Source of the DNA: Alteromonadales bacterium alter-6D02
GTDB lineage: Bacteria; Pseudomonadota; Gammaproteobacteria; Enterobacterales; Psychrobiaceae
Assembly: GCA_002835545.1 (NCBI GenBank)
Contig: PIZK01000042.1
Location: 1 to 36,016, forward strand
Reading direction: 5' to 3'
Length of the DNA stretch: 36,016 nt
Every line of letters starts with the position of its first letter. The stretch's first letter is position 1. Under the pieces are notes generated by a model, which saw only the letters and a program-made list of their open reading frames with translations, did not search any database and was not told where the DNA came from. Shown here one piece after another: positions 7,557-16,194 of this stretch. Made by a program: the position numbers and the translations under genes.

Positions 7557-7976
7557 CTAGTTTATTGCTGCTTTAATCCAATCAAGCGCTTCATCTCGCT
7601 CGATAAATACTTGGATATTTAACGCTGATGAACTAGGGATCGCAGCAGAAAAATCGGCGCTAAACTTGGCCATTTTTGATGGTGCATACACTGCAATTTT
7701 GTTGACTTCATCAATTTGACCAAATAATGACAGCGCATCAAAATGAGTCGAGTAGGAGTTTACTTTATTGATGAGTAATGAAAATTTATCATTGAAGACT
7801 GACAACATGAGCATGTGGATCTCTTCAACCATGGCTACGTCAATCTCAGTACCCTCATTGACCGTGATCTCACCAATGTCATCTGCAAGCATTCTTAGGA
7901 CTCCATAAGAGAAGTCGTATGACTTGACATGCTCTGCTGAATAAACTGAGTGAGATATTGAACATTCCGTGTGCAA
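7557..7976 (-). CDS. STAS/SpoIIAA-like domain protein (139 aa)
   Basis: The protein has an alternating strand-helix pattern. The strand FSLLINKVNSYS is followed by an acidic helix, the strand KIAVYAPS, and a C-terminal helix ERDEALDWIKAA. This is the fold pattern of small STAS/SpoIIAA-like (DUF7793-type) proteins common in marine bacteria. These proteins are thought to bind partners or lipids, but their role is not known. The start is TTG with AAAGGA about 9 bases upstream; an internal ATG would cut into the first strand. It has no signal peptide. It is divergent from acylphosphatase and stands alone. Confidence 0.75.
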   Translation of the reverse strand: MHTECSISHSVYSAEHVKSYDFSYGVLRMLADDIGEITVNEGTEIDVAMVEEIHMLMLSVFNDKFSLLINKVNSYSTHFDALSLFGQIDEVNKIAVYAPSKMAKFSADFSAAIPSSSALNIQVFIERDEALDWIKAAIN

Positions 7977-8176
7977 TTTTCGATTCCTTTGAAAACTCTA
8001 TTAATGTTTATTGTAGTTCACTGTGCCTGAAACTTCAGTATACACAATTTTTTGACACTAAAAACAACATATCATGTTAAAAATTGTTATCAAATGAACC
8101 GTTTTATTAATACCTAAAATACTGTTACGTTAGGTTTATTCTGAGACATAACAAAGAGCCTGATGGGGAAGTGACA

Positions 8177-8443
8177 ATGAAAAAAATACAAGTCAAAGTG
8201 AATGGCAAGGTTCAAGGCGTCTGGTTTCGTCAATCGACCAAACAAGTCGCACAAGAACTAGGCATTGTTGGGTATGCCCATAATTTGCCTGATAGTAGTG
8301 TTGACGTGGTAGCGATTGGTGAAGAGGAGTCAATTCGTCAACTAATTCACTTTCTAGAAAAAGGCCCAGAGTTAGCGTTAGTCACAGGCATTACTATCAG
8401 CGATTATCACGGTGCAGGCTTTACAAGCTTTACCACTGATTAA
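8177..8443 (+). CDS. acyP: Acylphosphatase
   Basis: This cytosolic enzyme of 88 aa hydrolyses acyl phosphates to carboxylate and phosphate. The signature VNGKVQGVWFRQ contains catalytic Arg18, and the second signature GYAHNLPDSSVDV contains catalytic Asn36. Length matches the family. I chose the ATG at 8177 because GGGGAA lies 7 bases upstream. A GTG two codons earlier is in frame but overlaps the spacing region. It is a single gene, with no obvious partner nearby. Confidence 0.95.
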   Translation: MKKIQVKVNGKVQGVWFRQSTKQVAQELGIVGYAHNLPDSSVDVVAIGEEESIRQLIHFLEKGPELALVTGITISDYHGAGFTSFTTD

Positions 8444-8684
8444 TACACAATAGAGTTTAGCTATTAGCTTGTTCTAACCTTGCTTTGGCAACGTTGGTTA
8501 TATGCCCGTTGAGAAGCTGTGCACACTGTTGATTTATTGTTTAGTTGTTCTGATATTGAAGCGTTGATATGTTGTTCTTGTTTTGAGAATAGCTTGTTCT
8601 CATAAAGAAGGTTTATTCCTAAGAAGCCATTACTTATTATATTTACTCAAGAGATAGCTTTTTAACAAAGATAAAGGACATCAT

Positions 8685-9083
8685 GTGTTTAATCGAATCG
8701 ATCATGTTGAAGTGGTTGTGCATGATCTAGCGAAAAGTATTGAGTTTTATACTGAAAAATTAGGTTTTTGTGTGTTATCTCGATCTAATCTAAACTCTTC
8801 GTTTTTTAATGAAGCCGTCATGTTAGGCCAAAATGATATTAAGATTGAGTTATTAAGTACACACAATAGCGGCTCTAATCTTCCTCCTCAAGTCAACTAC
8901 GGCATCAGGTTGGCGGCTCTTTCTGTTACTTGTATGCGTAAGGTCCTTGATAAGCTTGCTCATCAAGGGGTTCACCCTGTGTGGGGACCGCGTGTCATTG
9001 GTGATGCCATTCGAGCTGAAATCTGTGATTTTGAAGGTAACCTTATTGAATTACGACAACAACAGGAGAATTGTGTTGAGTAA
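8685..9083 (+). CDS. VOC/glyoxalase-fold protein
   Basis: The protein has 132 aa with two beta-alpha-beta-beta-beta modules. IDHVEVVVHDLAKSIEFYTE with His7 is the first metal-ligand strand. GFCVLSR follows, and the C-terminal strand GNLIELRQ provides the expected last Glu ligand. It is a metal-dependent enzyme of the glyoxalase/dioxygenase superfamily, and the substrate cannot be read from sequence. The start is GTG after AAAGGA; an ATG two bases earlier is in another frame. Its end overlaps the next gene by 11 bases, so the two are translated together. Confidence 0.85.
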   Translation: MFNRIDHVEVVVHDLAKSIEFYTEKLGFCVLSRSNLNSSFFNEAVMLGQNDIKIELLSTHNSGSNLPPQVNYGIRLAALSVTCMRKVLDKLAHQGVHPVWGPRVIGDAIRAEICDFEGNLIELRQQQENCVE

Positions 9084-9597
9084 GCGAGCTAGTATAGAAA
9101 TGTGCGATGTTCCAACTGATAGCCTGCTATCTACAACGCTGAGCAATGCGTCCTTTTTTGATTCTTACCAATTTAAAAGCCAATTCAATCATCTCAGTGC
9201 GCTCGATATTTGGTTAGCGCATGCAGCAGCCACACCGTGGTGGGTCGATTCATTAATGACATTACGTAATCAAGTCGTGTCGTTTTTTGGTTTAAAGAAC
9301 CTTGGCCAGATTAGTGCCATTACCACAACTAAAACTGCACAAGAGTATCAAGTTGGTGACAGAGTAGGAATTTTTTCCTTACATGCTTTGAGTGACAATG
9401 AAGTGATCTTAGCGGACACTGATAACCACTTGGGGGTTAAAGTGTCAGTACTAAAATCAAGTGAAGAACATGGTCAGGTCACCATATCAACCGTGGTTCA
9501 TGTCCACAACAGGTTAGGCAGAATCTATATGATGCTGGTTAAGCCTATTCATCGTGTCATTGTTCCTGCATCAATTAGGCGCGCAGAATTTTATTAA
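9073..9597 (+). CDS. DUF2867 family protein
   Basis: The protein has about 174 aa. The pattern LDIWLAHAAATPWWVDSLMT, then RNQVVSFFGLKNLG, GDRVGIFSL, DNHLGVKVSV and a late hydrophobic segment RIYMMLVKPIHRVIV fits DUF2867, a soluble domain of unknown function. The end YMMLVKPIHRxIVP is typical. Start GTG at 9073 or TTG at 9076 follows AGGAG (9064-9068). Longer frames starting upstream would lie wholly inside the VOC gene and have no ribosome site. The 11-base overlap with the VOC gene suggests coupling. Confidence 0.8.
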   Translation: MLSKRASIEMCDVPTDSLLSTTLSNASFFDSYQFKSQFNHLSALDIWLAHAAATPWWVDSLMTLRNQVVSFFGLKNLGQISAITTTKTAQEYQVGDRVGIFSLHALSDNEVILADTDNHLGVKVSVLKSSEEHGQVTISTVVHVHNRLGRIYMMLVKPIHRVIVPASIRRAEFY

Positions 9598-9623
9598 TAG
9601 CTTTTTAAGTTAAGGAAAATGAA

Positions 9624-10130
9624 ATGAGAACAGTAATAATATTAGCAAGCGCTCGTCAGGGTGGTAATACGGCGTTGTTAAGTGACGTTGTGAAAAATAA
9701 CATTCAAGCTGATGTGCTAGATTTATCTGATTATGCGATTGCACCTTTTGACTATGAATTTGGCAACGGCGGCGATGACTTTATTGGGCTTATCGATAAT
9801 GTACTAACGTACGATCATGTTGTGTTTGCTACTCCTGTTTATTGGTACACAATGAGTGCGCAGATGAAGGTTTTTTTCGACCGACTAGCAGACTTGTTAT
9901 TTGTTGAGAAAGAGCGCGGTAGGGCATTTAAAGATAAAGCATGTAGTGTACTAGCAACGGGGCATAGTGAAGTCCCCGCTGATTGTTTTGAACCGCCTTT
10001 TATTTTATCCGCTGAGTATTTAGGCATGAGATACCAAGGAATGCTGTATTGCTCATGCCCTGATGGCTTTGTTAAAGCGGACCATCAAACTACGATCGCA
10101 GACTTTATCGAATTGACCTTTCACGCTTGA
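9624..10130 (+). CDS. Flavodoxin-fold NAD(P)H oxidoreductase (168 aa)
   Basis: This is a small FMN-binding reductase of the NADPH-dependent FMN reductase/quinone reductase type. The phosphate loop SARQGGNT is at residues 9-16, and the second FMN loop TPVYWYTMSAQMKVFFDRL at 70-88 is complete. A probable redox-insensitive C-terminal half follows. It lies 26 bases after the DUF2867 gene with ribosome site AAGGAAAATGAA, so the three genes from 8685 likely form one operon, closed by a hairpin terminator. The natural electron acceptor is unknown. Confidence 0.9.
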   Translation: MRTVIILASARQGGNTALLSDVVKNNIQADVLDLSDYAIAPFDYEFGNGGDDFIGLIDNVLTYDHVVFATPVYWYTMSAQMKVFFDRLADLLFVEKERGRAFKDKACSVLATGHSEVPADCFEPPFILSAEYLGMRYQGMLYCSCPDGFVKADHQTTIADFIELTFHA

Positions 10131-10156
10131 TTTGAAAACGTTATCACGCCAATCCG

Positions 10157-10195
10157 ATGGCATTAGTCGATGACTCTATCGGTTAATGCCATTTT
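10157..10195 (+). terminator. Hairpin terminator after the flavodoxin-fold gene
   Basis: ATGGCATTA (10157-10165) pairs with TAATGCCAT (10184-10192). Inside, CGAT (10168-10171) pairs with ATCG (10178-10181). TTTT follows. The T-tract is short, so efficiency is uncertain. Confidence 0.6.
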
Positions 10196-10318
10196 AGTGT
10201 GTTCAGACTCTCACTTATTTTCAGTTTGCTGACTCAGCATTAGGCCCATCCTTCCACCTGAGTACTCCTTCGATGTTTAAACCTTTTCTCTGCTCGCAAC
10301 TCATCTTAAAAAGTGACG

Positions 10319-12775
10319 TTATTGCGCCCAGTCAGATTCGCAATAAACTAAATGTGCTTTTGGCTCATCGGGTAAATTAAGCGTTAGTCCAGACAAACTT
10401 TGCTGATAGAGTGTTAATCGAGTGTTATCTTCGGGCTGCCATAAATGAGGTTGCTTAGTTTTTAATTGAGTTAAGACATTTATTGCTTGGCGAGCTTGTC
10501 CATGTTCAAAATATGCTCTGGCAAGATAGGTTGCTTGTAATCGAGTTGTCACTTTCTCATCAGCCATATCGATCACCGATTGATAGTCTTCACGTTCTAA
10601 ATGGATACGCATAATAGAATAGTTACTATAACCCAAGGTGGTTGCTAGATTGAGTTTAGCATTGAGAGTCTTTGCTTCTTCAAGCTGAGTCAGTGCCAGA
10701 TCAAATTGCCCCAATTCAGTGTATGCCCAGCCGAGAAAAACTAGCGCACTGCCGTGAAGCTCAGGGGTTGGTTCGTTGCCAATAAAGCGTTTCAAGTGGG
10801 TGATAGCTTGTTTTAGTTTGCTTTCATCTTTGCCGTGACGCCCTAAAGACTGCTGGTCTAGGCCTTGATCGAGCATGGCAAAAGCAAGGTAAAAATCACT
10901 TATCTCTACCAAGGGCTGTGCGCCTAAGGATAACGCGATGTCCTTAGCTTGGGTAAAGTAGCGGCTTGCTGTTGCACCATCGTGAAGTTGCATGTGGTAA
11001 AAGCCGGCGTAGTTTAAAGCTTGCGCTAACTCATATGGTTGACTTAACTGTTCATACAAGGCGATTGCATGCTTTAGGGCATCAGCTCTTAGTGATAAAG
11101 CAAAGGTATAGTTTTGTGCAATGGCTAGTTGACTTGCCGCGATCATGTTTTTATTGGCGAGTTGCTGATAGAAATTAAGAGCTTTTAACAGTAATGCTTG
11201 ATTCTGTTGCAGGTTGTTATCGGGGGCTTTTTCAAGTCCTGCGTTGTTAGGGCTGCCTAGATAGAATAGCTTATCTGCCTCAATATTAAGCTCGGTATTC
11301 AAGCTTTGTAATTGCTGGGCTTTCTCCTGCCAATGATTGTGAGCGGCCCAATCTTTATTTTGCCACGACAGTTTGGCTTGTAAGCGATAACTGCGAGTCA
11401 TTAACTTAGCGTCACTAGCTGCTTCTGCTTTACTGATGGCTAGAGTTATCGCCTCTGCTAGGGCATCGTCCCCACGGCGAAATGCCAATTCTGCTTGCCA
11501 GTAATGAATAAAAGCATTGAGTGTGGGATCGCTGACTAATGCAGCAGGTGGGATCAAAGTAAATTGCTCTATTGCTTGTTGCCATTGCCCTAATGAAATT
11601 GAGCTTCTAGCGCTATAGGCTCGTGCCCAGTGATTATCTTCTCCAAGTAGTAATGAGGCTTGAAAATACTTGTGCGCTTTTAATGGACCTTCCTGTTGTA
11701 GTGCTTGCATTCCCTGAGCTAAGGCTTGTGCAGCAAGCGGGTCGTCGACCTCACTTGACTGCTGGCGTTTACGCTGTGGGATCAGCAAGTGCAATAGTTG
11801 TTGTGTTACCGAGACAAGTGAGGCAGGAAGTGAAGGGTAGGTTATGCTGCCTTGTTGAGTTCTACCGTCGGCATAAATGATTTGGAAGTCGAGGACTTGC
11901 TGTTCACCATGTAATCGTACGCTGGCAAAAATAGCCGCTTCAAGTTGGTGTTCTTTTAATAGGCTGCGAATGTGAACGGGCAACGCAGGCCAATCTAGCT
12001 GAGCGTCCAGTAATAGGGCATTCGCGACATCAGGTGGTGTCACATGTAGTTGATTATTATCGATGGCGTCAAGGCGCTGTAAGTCGATAGCGAGCATATC
12101 GGCTAAACCAAGCTCTAGCCATGCCATGCTAGCTTGTTCGGTCGCATTAATAAAAGGTAAAACCACCACAGACTTTACACCTGATTGTGAGGTCGTTGTC
12201 TCGGTCTGTTGTGTCGCTGAAGAGTTGTGGTGCTGCCATAGAGCCATCGCTGAGCACAGGATGATAACAAATAAGCCTATATAGCGTCTAAGTTGAGTAG
12301 TAGAGCGAGACCGTGGTGATGCTTGCTTGTTAGATTGCTCATCCTGTTCGGTAATTAAATGCGGTTGGGAATGATGGTCGTTTGTCATTGCAGCAGGAGG
12401 CGCTAATGACACGTCAATGACTTCACCCAGTGGTTGTATCCATTGGTAACCACGTTGGGGGTAGGTTTTTATAAAAGTTGGTGCCTTGGCGTTATCGCCT
12501 AGCGCAATTCGCAGTTCGCGGATACTTTGGGTTAATGAGTTTTCGCGATAATCCCCGTGTTGCCATAATTCGGCTAACAGCTCTTCTTTACTAACAATGC
12601 GATCTCGCTGCGTTATCAAGTAGCTTAATAAGCTAGCCACTTTATGACGTAATTCGACTTGTGTGTGTTGCACGAGTTCGTCACTGGTTGCTGTGACGTT
12701 GTTGGCATCTGAGCATGAGCGGAGAGTACCGCTGCTATCATCGAAATGAAATTGCGCAAATTGATAAATAGGCAT
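10319..12775 (-). CDS. CadC/ToxR-like membrane-bound transcriptional regulator with TPR sensor domain (818 aa)
   Basis: Residues 41-113 form an OmpR-type winged helix (LRHKVASLLSYLITQRDRIV, SLTQSIRELRIALGD, FIKTYPQRGYQWI). One membrane helix follows at about 165-180 (YIGLFVIILCSAMALW). Residues from about 200 to 310 resemble the adenylate-cyclase-associated/TolB-like periplasmic region of CadC relatives. Residues 340-790 form TPR-like helical pairs (AQALNYAGFYHMQ, GSALVFLGWAYTELGQFDLA). It senses something in the periplasm and binds DNA from the membrane. It is divergent from the thiol-redox genes at 13073, which are its likely target, and a repeat in the shared intergenic region is a candidate site. 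The ligand is unknown. Confidence 0.9.
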   Translation of the reverse strand: MPIYQFAQFHFDDSSGTLRSCSDANNVTATSDELVQHTQVELRHKVASLLSYLITQRDRIVSKEELLAELWQHGDYRENSLTQSIRELRIALGDNAKAPTFIKTYPQRGYQWIQPLGEVIDVSLAPPAAMTNDHHSQPHLITEQDEQSNKQASPRSRSTTQLRRYIGLFVIILCSAMALWQHHNSSATQQTETTTSQSGVKSVVVLPFINATEQASMAWLELGLADMLAIDLQRLDAIDNNQLHVTPPDVANALLLDAQLDWPALPVHIRSLLKEHQLEAAIFASVRLHGEQQVLDFQIIYADGRTQQGSITYPSLPASLVSVTQQLLHLLIPQRKRQQSSEVDDPLAAQALAQGMQALQQEGPLKAHKYFQASLLLGEDNHWARAYSARSSISLGQWQQAIEQFTLIPPAALVSDPTLNAFIHYWQAELAFRRGDDALAEAITLAISKAEAASDAKLMTRSYRLQAKLSWQNKDWAAHNHWQEKAQQLQSLNTELNIEADKLFYLGSPNNAGLEKAPDNNLQQNQALLLKALNFYQQLANKNMIAASQLAIAQNYTFALSLRADALKHAIALYEQLSQPYELAQALNYAGFYHMQLHDGATASRYFTQAKDIALSLGAQPLVEISDFYLAFAMLDQGLDQQSLGRHGKDESKLKQAITHLKRFIGNEPTPELHGSALVFLGWAYTELGQFDLALTQLEEAKTLNAKLNLATTLGYSNYSIMRIHLEREDYQSVIDMADEKVTTRLQATYLARAYFEHGQARQAINVLTQLKTKQPHLWQPEDNTRLTLYQQSLSGLTLNLPDEPKAHLVYCESDWAQ

Positions 12776-12786
12776 GGGGTGTCATC

Positions 12787-12906
12787 GTTAGTTAATGCAT
12801 TAATTGCGGTTCATTCTACGTGATTAAACCGTAAAATAACAAGAATATGACTTTTTTAGCCTGACTAAGTTGTGTTTGTAACTCGCTGTTAGTTAGACAT
12901 TAATTG
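12787..12906. promoter_or_regulatory. Repeated sequence between regulator and redox operon, candidate operators
   Basis: GTTAGTTAATGCATTAATTG (12787-12806) and GTTAGTTAGACATTAATTG (12888-12906) agree at all but a few positions. They start 101 bases apart in the same orientation. The first copy contains the perfect palindrome TTAATGCATTAA and starts only 12 bases before the regulator's start codon. A partial third copy, GTTAGTTG, follows the second. wHTH regulators of the OmpR/CadC group bind direct repeats, so binding by the neighbouring regulator is a fair inference. Confidence 0.5.
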
Positions 12907-13072
12907 TTAGTTGTTGTCTATTTTATAAATATTTCATTACGATTTTATCTCGATTTTACTTTAATTCTATTTCTGTTTGATACCTCAACCTCCCTTTTAC
13001 GCTATAACAGTTTTCCAAGCGAGTAACGGCTAAACAACACGTTGAGTCATTTAACTAACAATAGGGGATTCA

Positions 13073-13822
13073 ATGGAATCTATTATTCAATCGGCATTGA
13101 TGGATGGGCGACAATCTTGGTATGTGATTGGGATCGTCTTTGCGACGGGATTGTTAACGAGCTTAACCCCTTGCATCTATCCAATGATACCAATTACTGT
13201 CAGCGTCATTGGCAAGCAGGCTAAAAGTAGCCACAAACGAAATAGCGAGCATCCACAGCACAGGCATTATCAAACGGTCATATTGTCATTAATTTATGTA
13301 CTCGGATTAGCGCTGGTGTATGCAGGTTTAGGGGTATTAGCCGCGAGTACAGGGCAACTGTTTGGCGTGGTTGCAAGCCATCCCATTACTTTATTGTTTG
13401 TGGCTGGCTTTTGTCTAGTGATGGCTCTGTGGATCTTAGAGTGGGTGACACTGCCTAAACCTAGGTTCTTAGTTAAATTGTCTGAGCACCAAACGTCGAC
13501 TAATCATGGATGGCTTAACGTGTTTATCGCGGGCTGTTTATCTGGGTTAGTCATGGCACCTTGCACATCACCAGTGTTAGGGATGTTGCTAATGTATGTT
13601 GCCTCTGAGGGGCAGTTAGCGTGGGCCGCCTTGTTGATGTTTACGTTTGCACTTGGCATGAGCGCATTGTTGGTACTAGCGGGTAGTGTGAGTGGTTTTG
13701 TTGCAGTTTTACCACGCTCAGGGCATTGGCTCAGTGTCGTTAAGTGGCTTATGGCGCTACCCATGTTGGGTGTTGCAGTCTATTTCAGCCTTCAAGCATT
13801 ACCGCTTTCTTTTTCTTTTTAA
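13073..13822 (+). CDS. Stand-alone DsbD/CcdA transmembrane electron-transfer domain (249 aa)
   Basis: Six to eight membrane helices carry reducing power from cytoplasmic thioredoxin to periplasmic thiol proteins. The two redox cysteines are Cys34 in LTPCIYPMIPIT and Cys164 in MAPCTSPVLG. These motifs are closer to the DsbD beta-domain than to CcdA. The periplasmic alpha and gamma domains of DsbD are missing, so another protein must take the electrons, most simply the next two gene products. A His-rich loop (HPQHRHYQ) lies after helix 1. ATG follows AGGGGATTCA. Confidence 0.9.
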   Translation: MESIIQSALMDGRQSWYVIGIVFATGLLTSLTPCIYPMIPITVSVIGKQAKSSHKRNSEHPQHRHYQTVILSLIYVLGLALVYAGLGVLAASTGQLFGVVASHPITLLFVAGFCLVMALWILEWVTLPKPRFLVKLSEHQTSTNHGWLNVFIAGCLSGLVMAPCTSPVLGMLLMYVASEGQLAWAALLMFTFALGMSALLVLAGSVSGFVAVLPRSGHWLSVVKWLMALPMLGVAVYFSLQALPLSFSF

Positions 13823-13839
13823 TTAGCCTAGGAAATCAC

Positions 13840-14382
13840 ATGAAACGATTTAATCAAAATGTACATAAAGCATCAAAATTTAGGAAATTAGCACCGCTCA
13901 TCTTTGGAGGGTTGTTAGGAGTATTTAGTGTAAATTTAATGGCAAAAACGCTAGATATTGGTGATAGTGCTCCTAGTTTTTCGGTAAAAACGTTAAATGG
14001 AACCACAGTAAATCTAAGTGATTTTAAAACCCAAAAGCCTGTTTATTTAAAATTTTGGGCCACCTGGTGTACTTATTGTAAAGTGGAAATGCCTCATTTA
14101 CAGGCAATGTATGACCAATACGGTGATGATATTGAAATTTTAACGGTTAACATCGCAATGAATGACTCAGTTAACAATATCAATACTTTTTTTCAACAGA
14201 ATGGGCTTAACTTACCCACTACGTTTGACAGTGACGGTAGCTTAACTAGTGCTTACGGTGTCGTGGGTACGCCATTTCACGTGCTGATTGATAAACAAGG
14301 CGACATTGCCTATCGAACATTTTTGGTGACGGATAAACTCGATCAGACGATTGTGGAATTAGCAAAAGGAGCAGCACAATGA
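13840..14382 (+). CDS. TlpA-like periplasmic thioredoxin (180 aa)
   Basis: An N-terminal membrane anchor or signal lies at about residues 17-34 (LAPLIFGGLLGVFSVNLMA). The thioredoxin fold follows, with the redox motif WATWCTYC (Cys77, Cys80) and cis-Pro145 in VGTPFHVLID. GDSAPSFSVKTLNG is the typical TlpA/ResA N-cap. It probably receives electrons from the DsbD-like protein just upstream (17 bases) and reduces periplasmic disulfides. I chose the ATG at 13840, with AGGAAATCAC upstream. Longer frames starting inside the preceding gene have no ribosome site. Its stop overlaps the next start (ATGA). Confidence 0.9.
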   Translation: MKRFNQNVHKASKFRKLAPLIFGGLLGVFSVNLMAKTLDIGDSAPSFSVKTLNGTTVNLSDFKTQKPVYLKFWATWCTYCKVEMPHLQAMYDQYGDDIEILTVNIAMNDSVNNINTFFQQNGLNLPTTFDSDGSLTSAYGVVGTPFHVLIDKQGDIAYRTFLVTDKLDQTIVELAKGAAQ

Positions 14383-15383
14383 AAATAGCGACTTGGTTAA
14401 CACAATTATTGATGCTTGCTGTGGTGAGCGCATCGGTATTTTCCGCTAACGCACAGCGGACAGAATTAAAGCTATTGGCTGAATTAGAAACGGTCACAGG
14501 GCAAACTATTGCGCGAGACAAATCAAAAATGACTCACCTTGTGTTCATCGATATCTGGCGCAGTTATGGCGGCCAAGGTGATGAGGAAGTGGTCAATTCA
14601 TTACCCAAGGCATTTTTACAGCAAAGCCAACAGATTTGGCTGCAACCTGAAATTAATGTTACTCAAGCGCAGCTGATAGAGTTTCAACAGCACTTTCAAC
14701 AAGTATCTCCATTAGTGTTTGACCGTCAGTTTAAGCTCATGCGAGCGTTTGGCGTTTGGCAGTCACCATTTCATGTTCTAATCCAAGGCAATCAACAGAT
14801 TTTCTCTGGCGATGCTAAGGCGCTTCGACAGTTCATTGATAACAAATACGGTGAGCAGTCAAGGCTGTCTATCGCGTCAAAAAATGATAAGAAAAGAGAG
14901 CCTCAACACGCTGAAGAAAAACTACCTGTAGAAGAAGGATATTCAGCTGTTGTGAAGTCGATTAAACCACATAAACCGCGGGTGGGTGATACAGCGCCAA
15001 CGTTTTCGACCCATTCTTTACAGGGTAATCCCCTGACTCTCGATTCTATGTTAGCCAAACTTCCAAAAGGGGACTCGTTAAACCTTGTTTTTATTGACGC
15101 TTTATGCCCAATGCCTCAATTTCCAAATTGTGAAAGTAAGCTCAAGAAACTTAAAAAGTTAGTCGCAGATAACCCTCAGAGGAAGTGGCTTGGAGTGGTT
15201 AACTCATATTATGTTGATGAAGCCTACGTGAAGCAGTTTTCGAACAAGTTTGAACTGAAGATCCCGTTAGCATTTGATGCTGAGAACGCTATTTATAAAG
15301 CTTATGATGTTTATGCGTCTCCGTATCAAATTAAGGTGAACCATCTCGGGCGAATCGAGTTACGCAGTGATGTAATGCAGTAA
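14379..15383 (+). CDS. Tandem thioredoxin-fold protein with one cysteine-free domain (334 aa)
   Basis: A signal peptide ends near AN-AQ (residues 24-26). Domain 1 (about 28-158) has the thioredoxin pattern, with FIDIWRSYGGQG where WCxxC should be and cis-Pro130 in WQSPFHVLI, but no cysteine at all. After a charged linker (about 165-198), domain 2 (about 200-330) starts GDTAPTFSTHSLQG and has Cys243 and Cys251 in ALCPMPQFPNC, a C-x7-C spacing, with cis-Pro315 in YASPYQIKV. These are the only two cysteines. The ATGA overlap with the TlpA gene shows tight coupling. It may be a reductase partner with a binding-only first domain. The exact family is not recognised. Confidence 0.85.
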   Translation: MKIATWLTQLLMLAVVSASVFSANAQRTELKLLAELETVTGQTIARDKSKMTHLVFIDIWRSYGGQGDEEVVNSLPKAFLQQSQQIWLQPEINVTQAQLIEFQQHFQQVSPLVFDRQFKLMRAFGVWQSPFHVLIQGNQQIFSGDAKALRQFIDNKYGEQSRLSIASKNDKKREPQHAEEKLPVEEGYSAVVKSIKPHKPRVGDTAPTFSTHSLQGNPLTLDSMLAKLPKGDSLNLVFIDALCPMPQFPNCESKLKKLKKLVADNPQRKWLGVVNSYYVDEAYVKQFSNKFELKIPLAFDAENAIYKAYDVYASPYQIKVNHLGRIELRSDVMQ

Positions 15384-15402
15384 AAAGGTCTCTGAAAAAA
15401 GC

Positions 15403-15433
15403 ACTGTTTGTTCTAATTTAACGAACAAACAGT
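15403..15433. terminator. 11-bp perfect inverted repeat after the redox operon
   Basis: ACTGTTTGTTC (15403-15413) and GAACAAACAGT (15423-15433) enclose a 9-base loop. On the plus strand it is followed by TCGCTTTATC, a weak T-tract. On the minus strand it is followed by GCTTTTTTC, which is better. It probably ends or attenuates transcription from the redox genes. An operator is also possible. Confidence 0.55.
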
Positions 15434-15584
15434 TCGCTTTATCACGGTTTATTTCGACTAACAGCTATTTTAGGATAGAGGCGATTGATAAATTGTTGGG
15501 GTGCCTTCCCCGCGGAAAATAAAACTATGGTGTGTTGGTGCTGATTGGCATTGGTTTCAATATTCCTTTGTTGGAGTGAGTGAA

Positions 15585-16127
15585 GTGAACAGATTAGAAC
15601 AGAGACAACAAGTAAACCGATTTATCCATTGGCTTTTTGCTTGTTTTATTATCACTATGCTAAGCGTTGGTTTTTATATGAAAAATACCGACTATTCAGC
15701 AACCTTGTATCAGCTACATAAAGCGTTTGGCGTGGTTTTCCTTAGTATTATCTCGTTGAGATACTATTGGCGAATTAAACACCCCTGGTCAAGTGTAGAG
15801 CAGGGAACAGGGCAGTCAAAAATAGCTAATAGAGTACATTGGCTACTCCTAACACTGATGGGACTTATGCCGATCACTGGTTTTTTACTTAGTGCATTAA
15901 GTGGCTTTGGTATCCACGTGCTAGGGTTGTCCATTGTTCCACAAAACATGGATGTTGCTGGTAACATCGTGCCATTTCATGAGGCGACTTACCAACTGTC
16001 TAAGCAGCTCCATTCGATATTTGCTTATAGTTTCGCTGGCCTTATTTCGCTGCATATTACGGCAGCATTGAAGCACCATTTCATCGACAAAGATGCTACT
16101 TTGAGTCGGATGCTATCGGCTAAATAA
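15585..16127 (+). CDS. Cytochrome b561-type membrane protein (180 aa)
   Basis: Four membrane helices carry the expected heme ligands: His15 (RFIHWLFAC), His45 (YQLHKAFG), His143 (QLHSIFAY) and His157 (SLHITAAL). The extra VHWLLLTLMGLMPITG segment is typical of bacterial b561 proteins. They move electrons from the quinone pool to periplasmic acceptors or scavenge superoxide. Start GTG at 15585 has GGAG 8 bases upstream and puts the first heme helix at the usual distance. The longer frame from 15501 adds a non-conserved segment. A hairpin separates it from the redox genes, so co-transcription is uncertain. Confidence 0.9.
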   Translation: MNRLEQRQQVNRFIHWLFACFIITMLSVGFYMKNTDYSATLYQLHKAFGVVFLSIISLRYYWRIKHPWSSVEQGTGQSKIANRVHWLLLTLMGLMPITGFLLSALSGFGIHVLGLSIVPQNMDVAGNIVPFHEATYQLSKQLHSIFAYSFAGLISLHITAALKHHFIDKDATLSRMLSAK

Positions 16128-16194
16128 GCCCAAAGAGGATGACCGGAAAAGCATTTTAATCAAGTGTTATTGAAATTTCACAATGCGCGGATGA

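Noticed and set aside
8947-9072. Longer start for the DUF2867 protein
   Set aside because: The extra residues lie inside the VOC gene, have no ribosome site and do not look like the family. GTG at 9073 follows AGGAG.
10319-12775. CadC-like regulator as a lysine decarboxylase (cad) locus
   Set aside because: No decarboxylase or antiporter gene is nearby; the divergent genes are thiol-redox genes.
13744-13839. Longer start for the TlpA-like protein
   Set aside because: It would overlap the DsbD-like gene without a ribosome site. ATG at 13840 has one and a proper signal.
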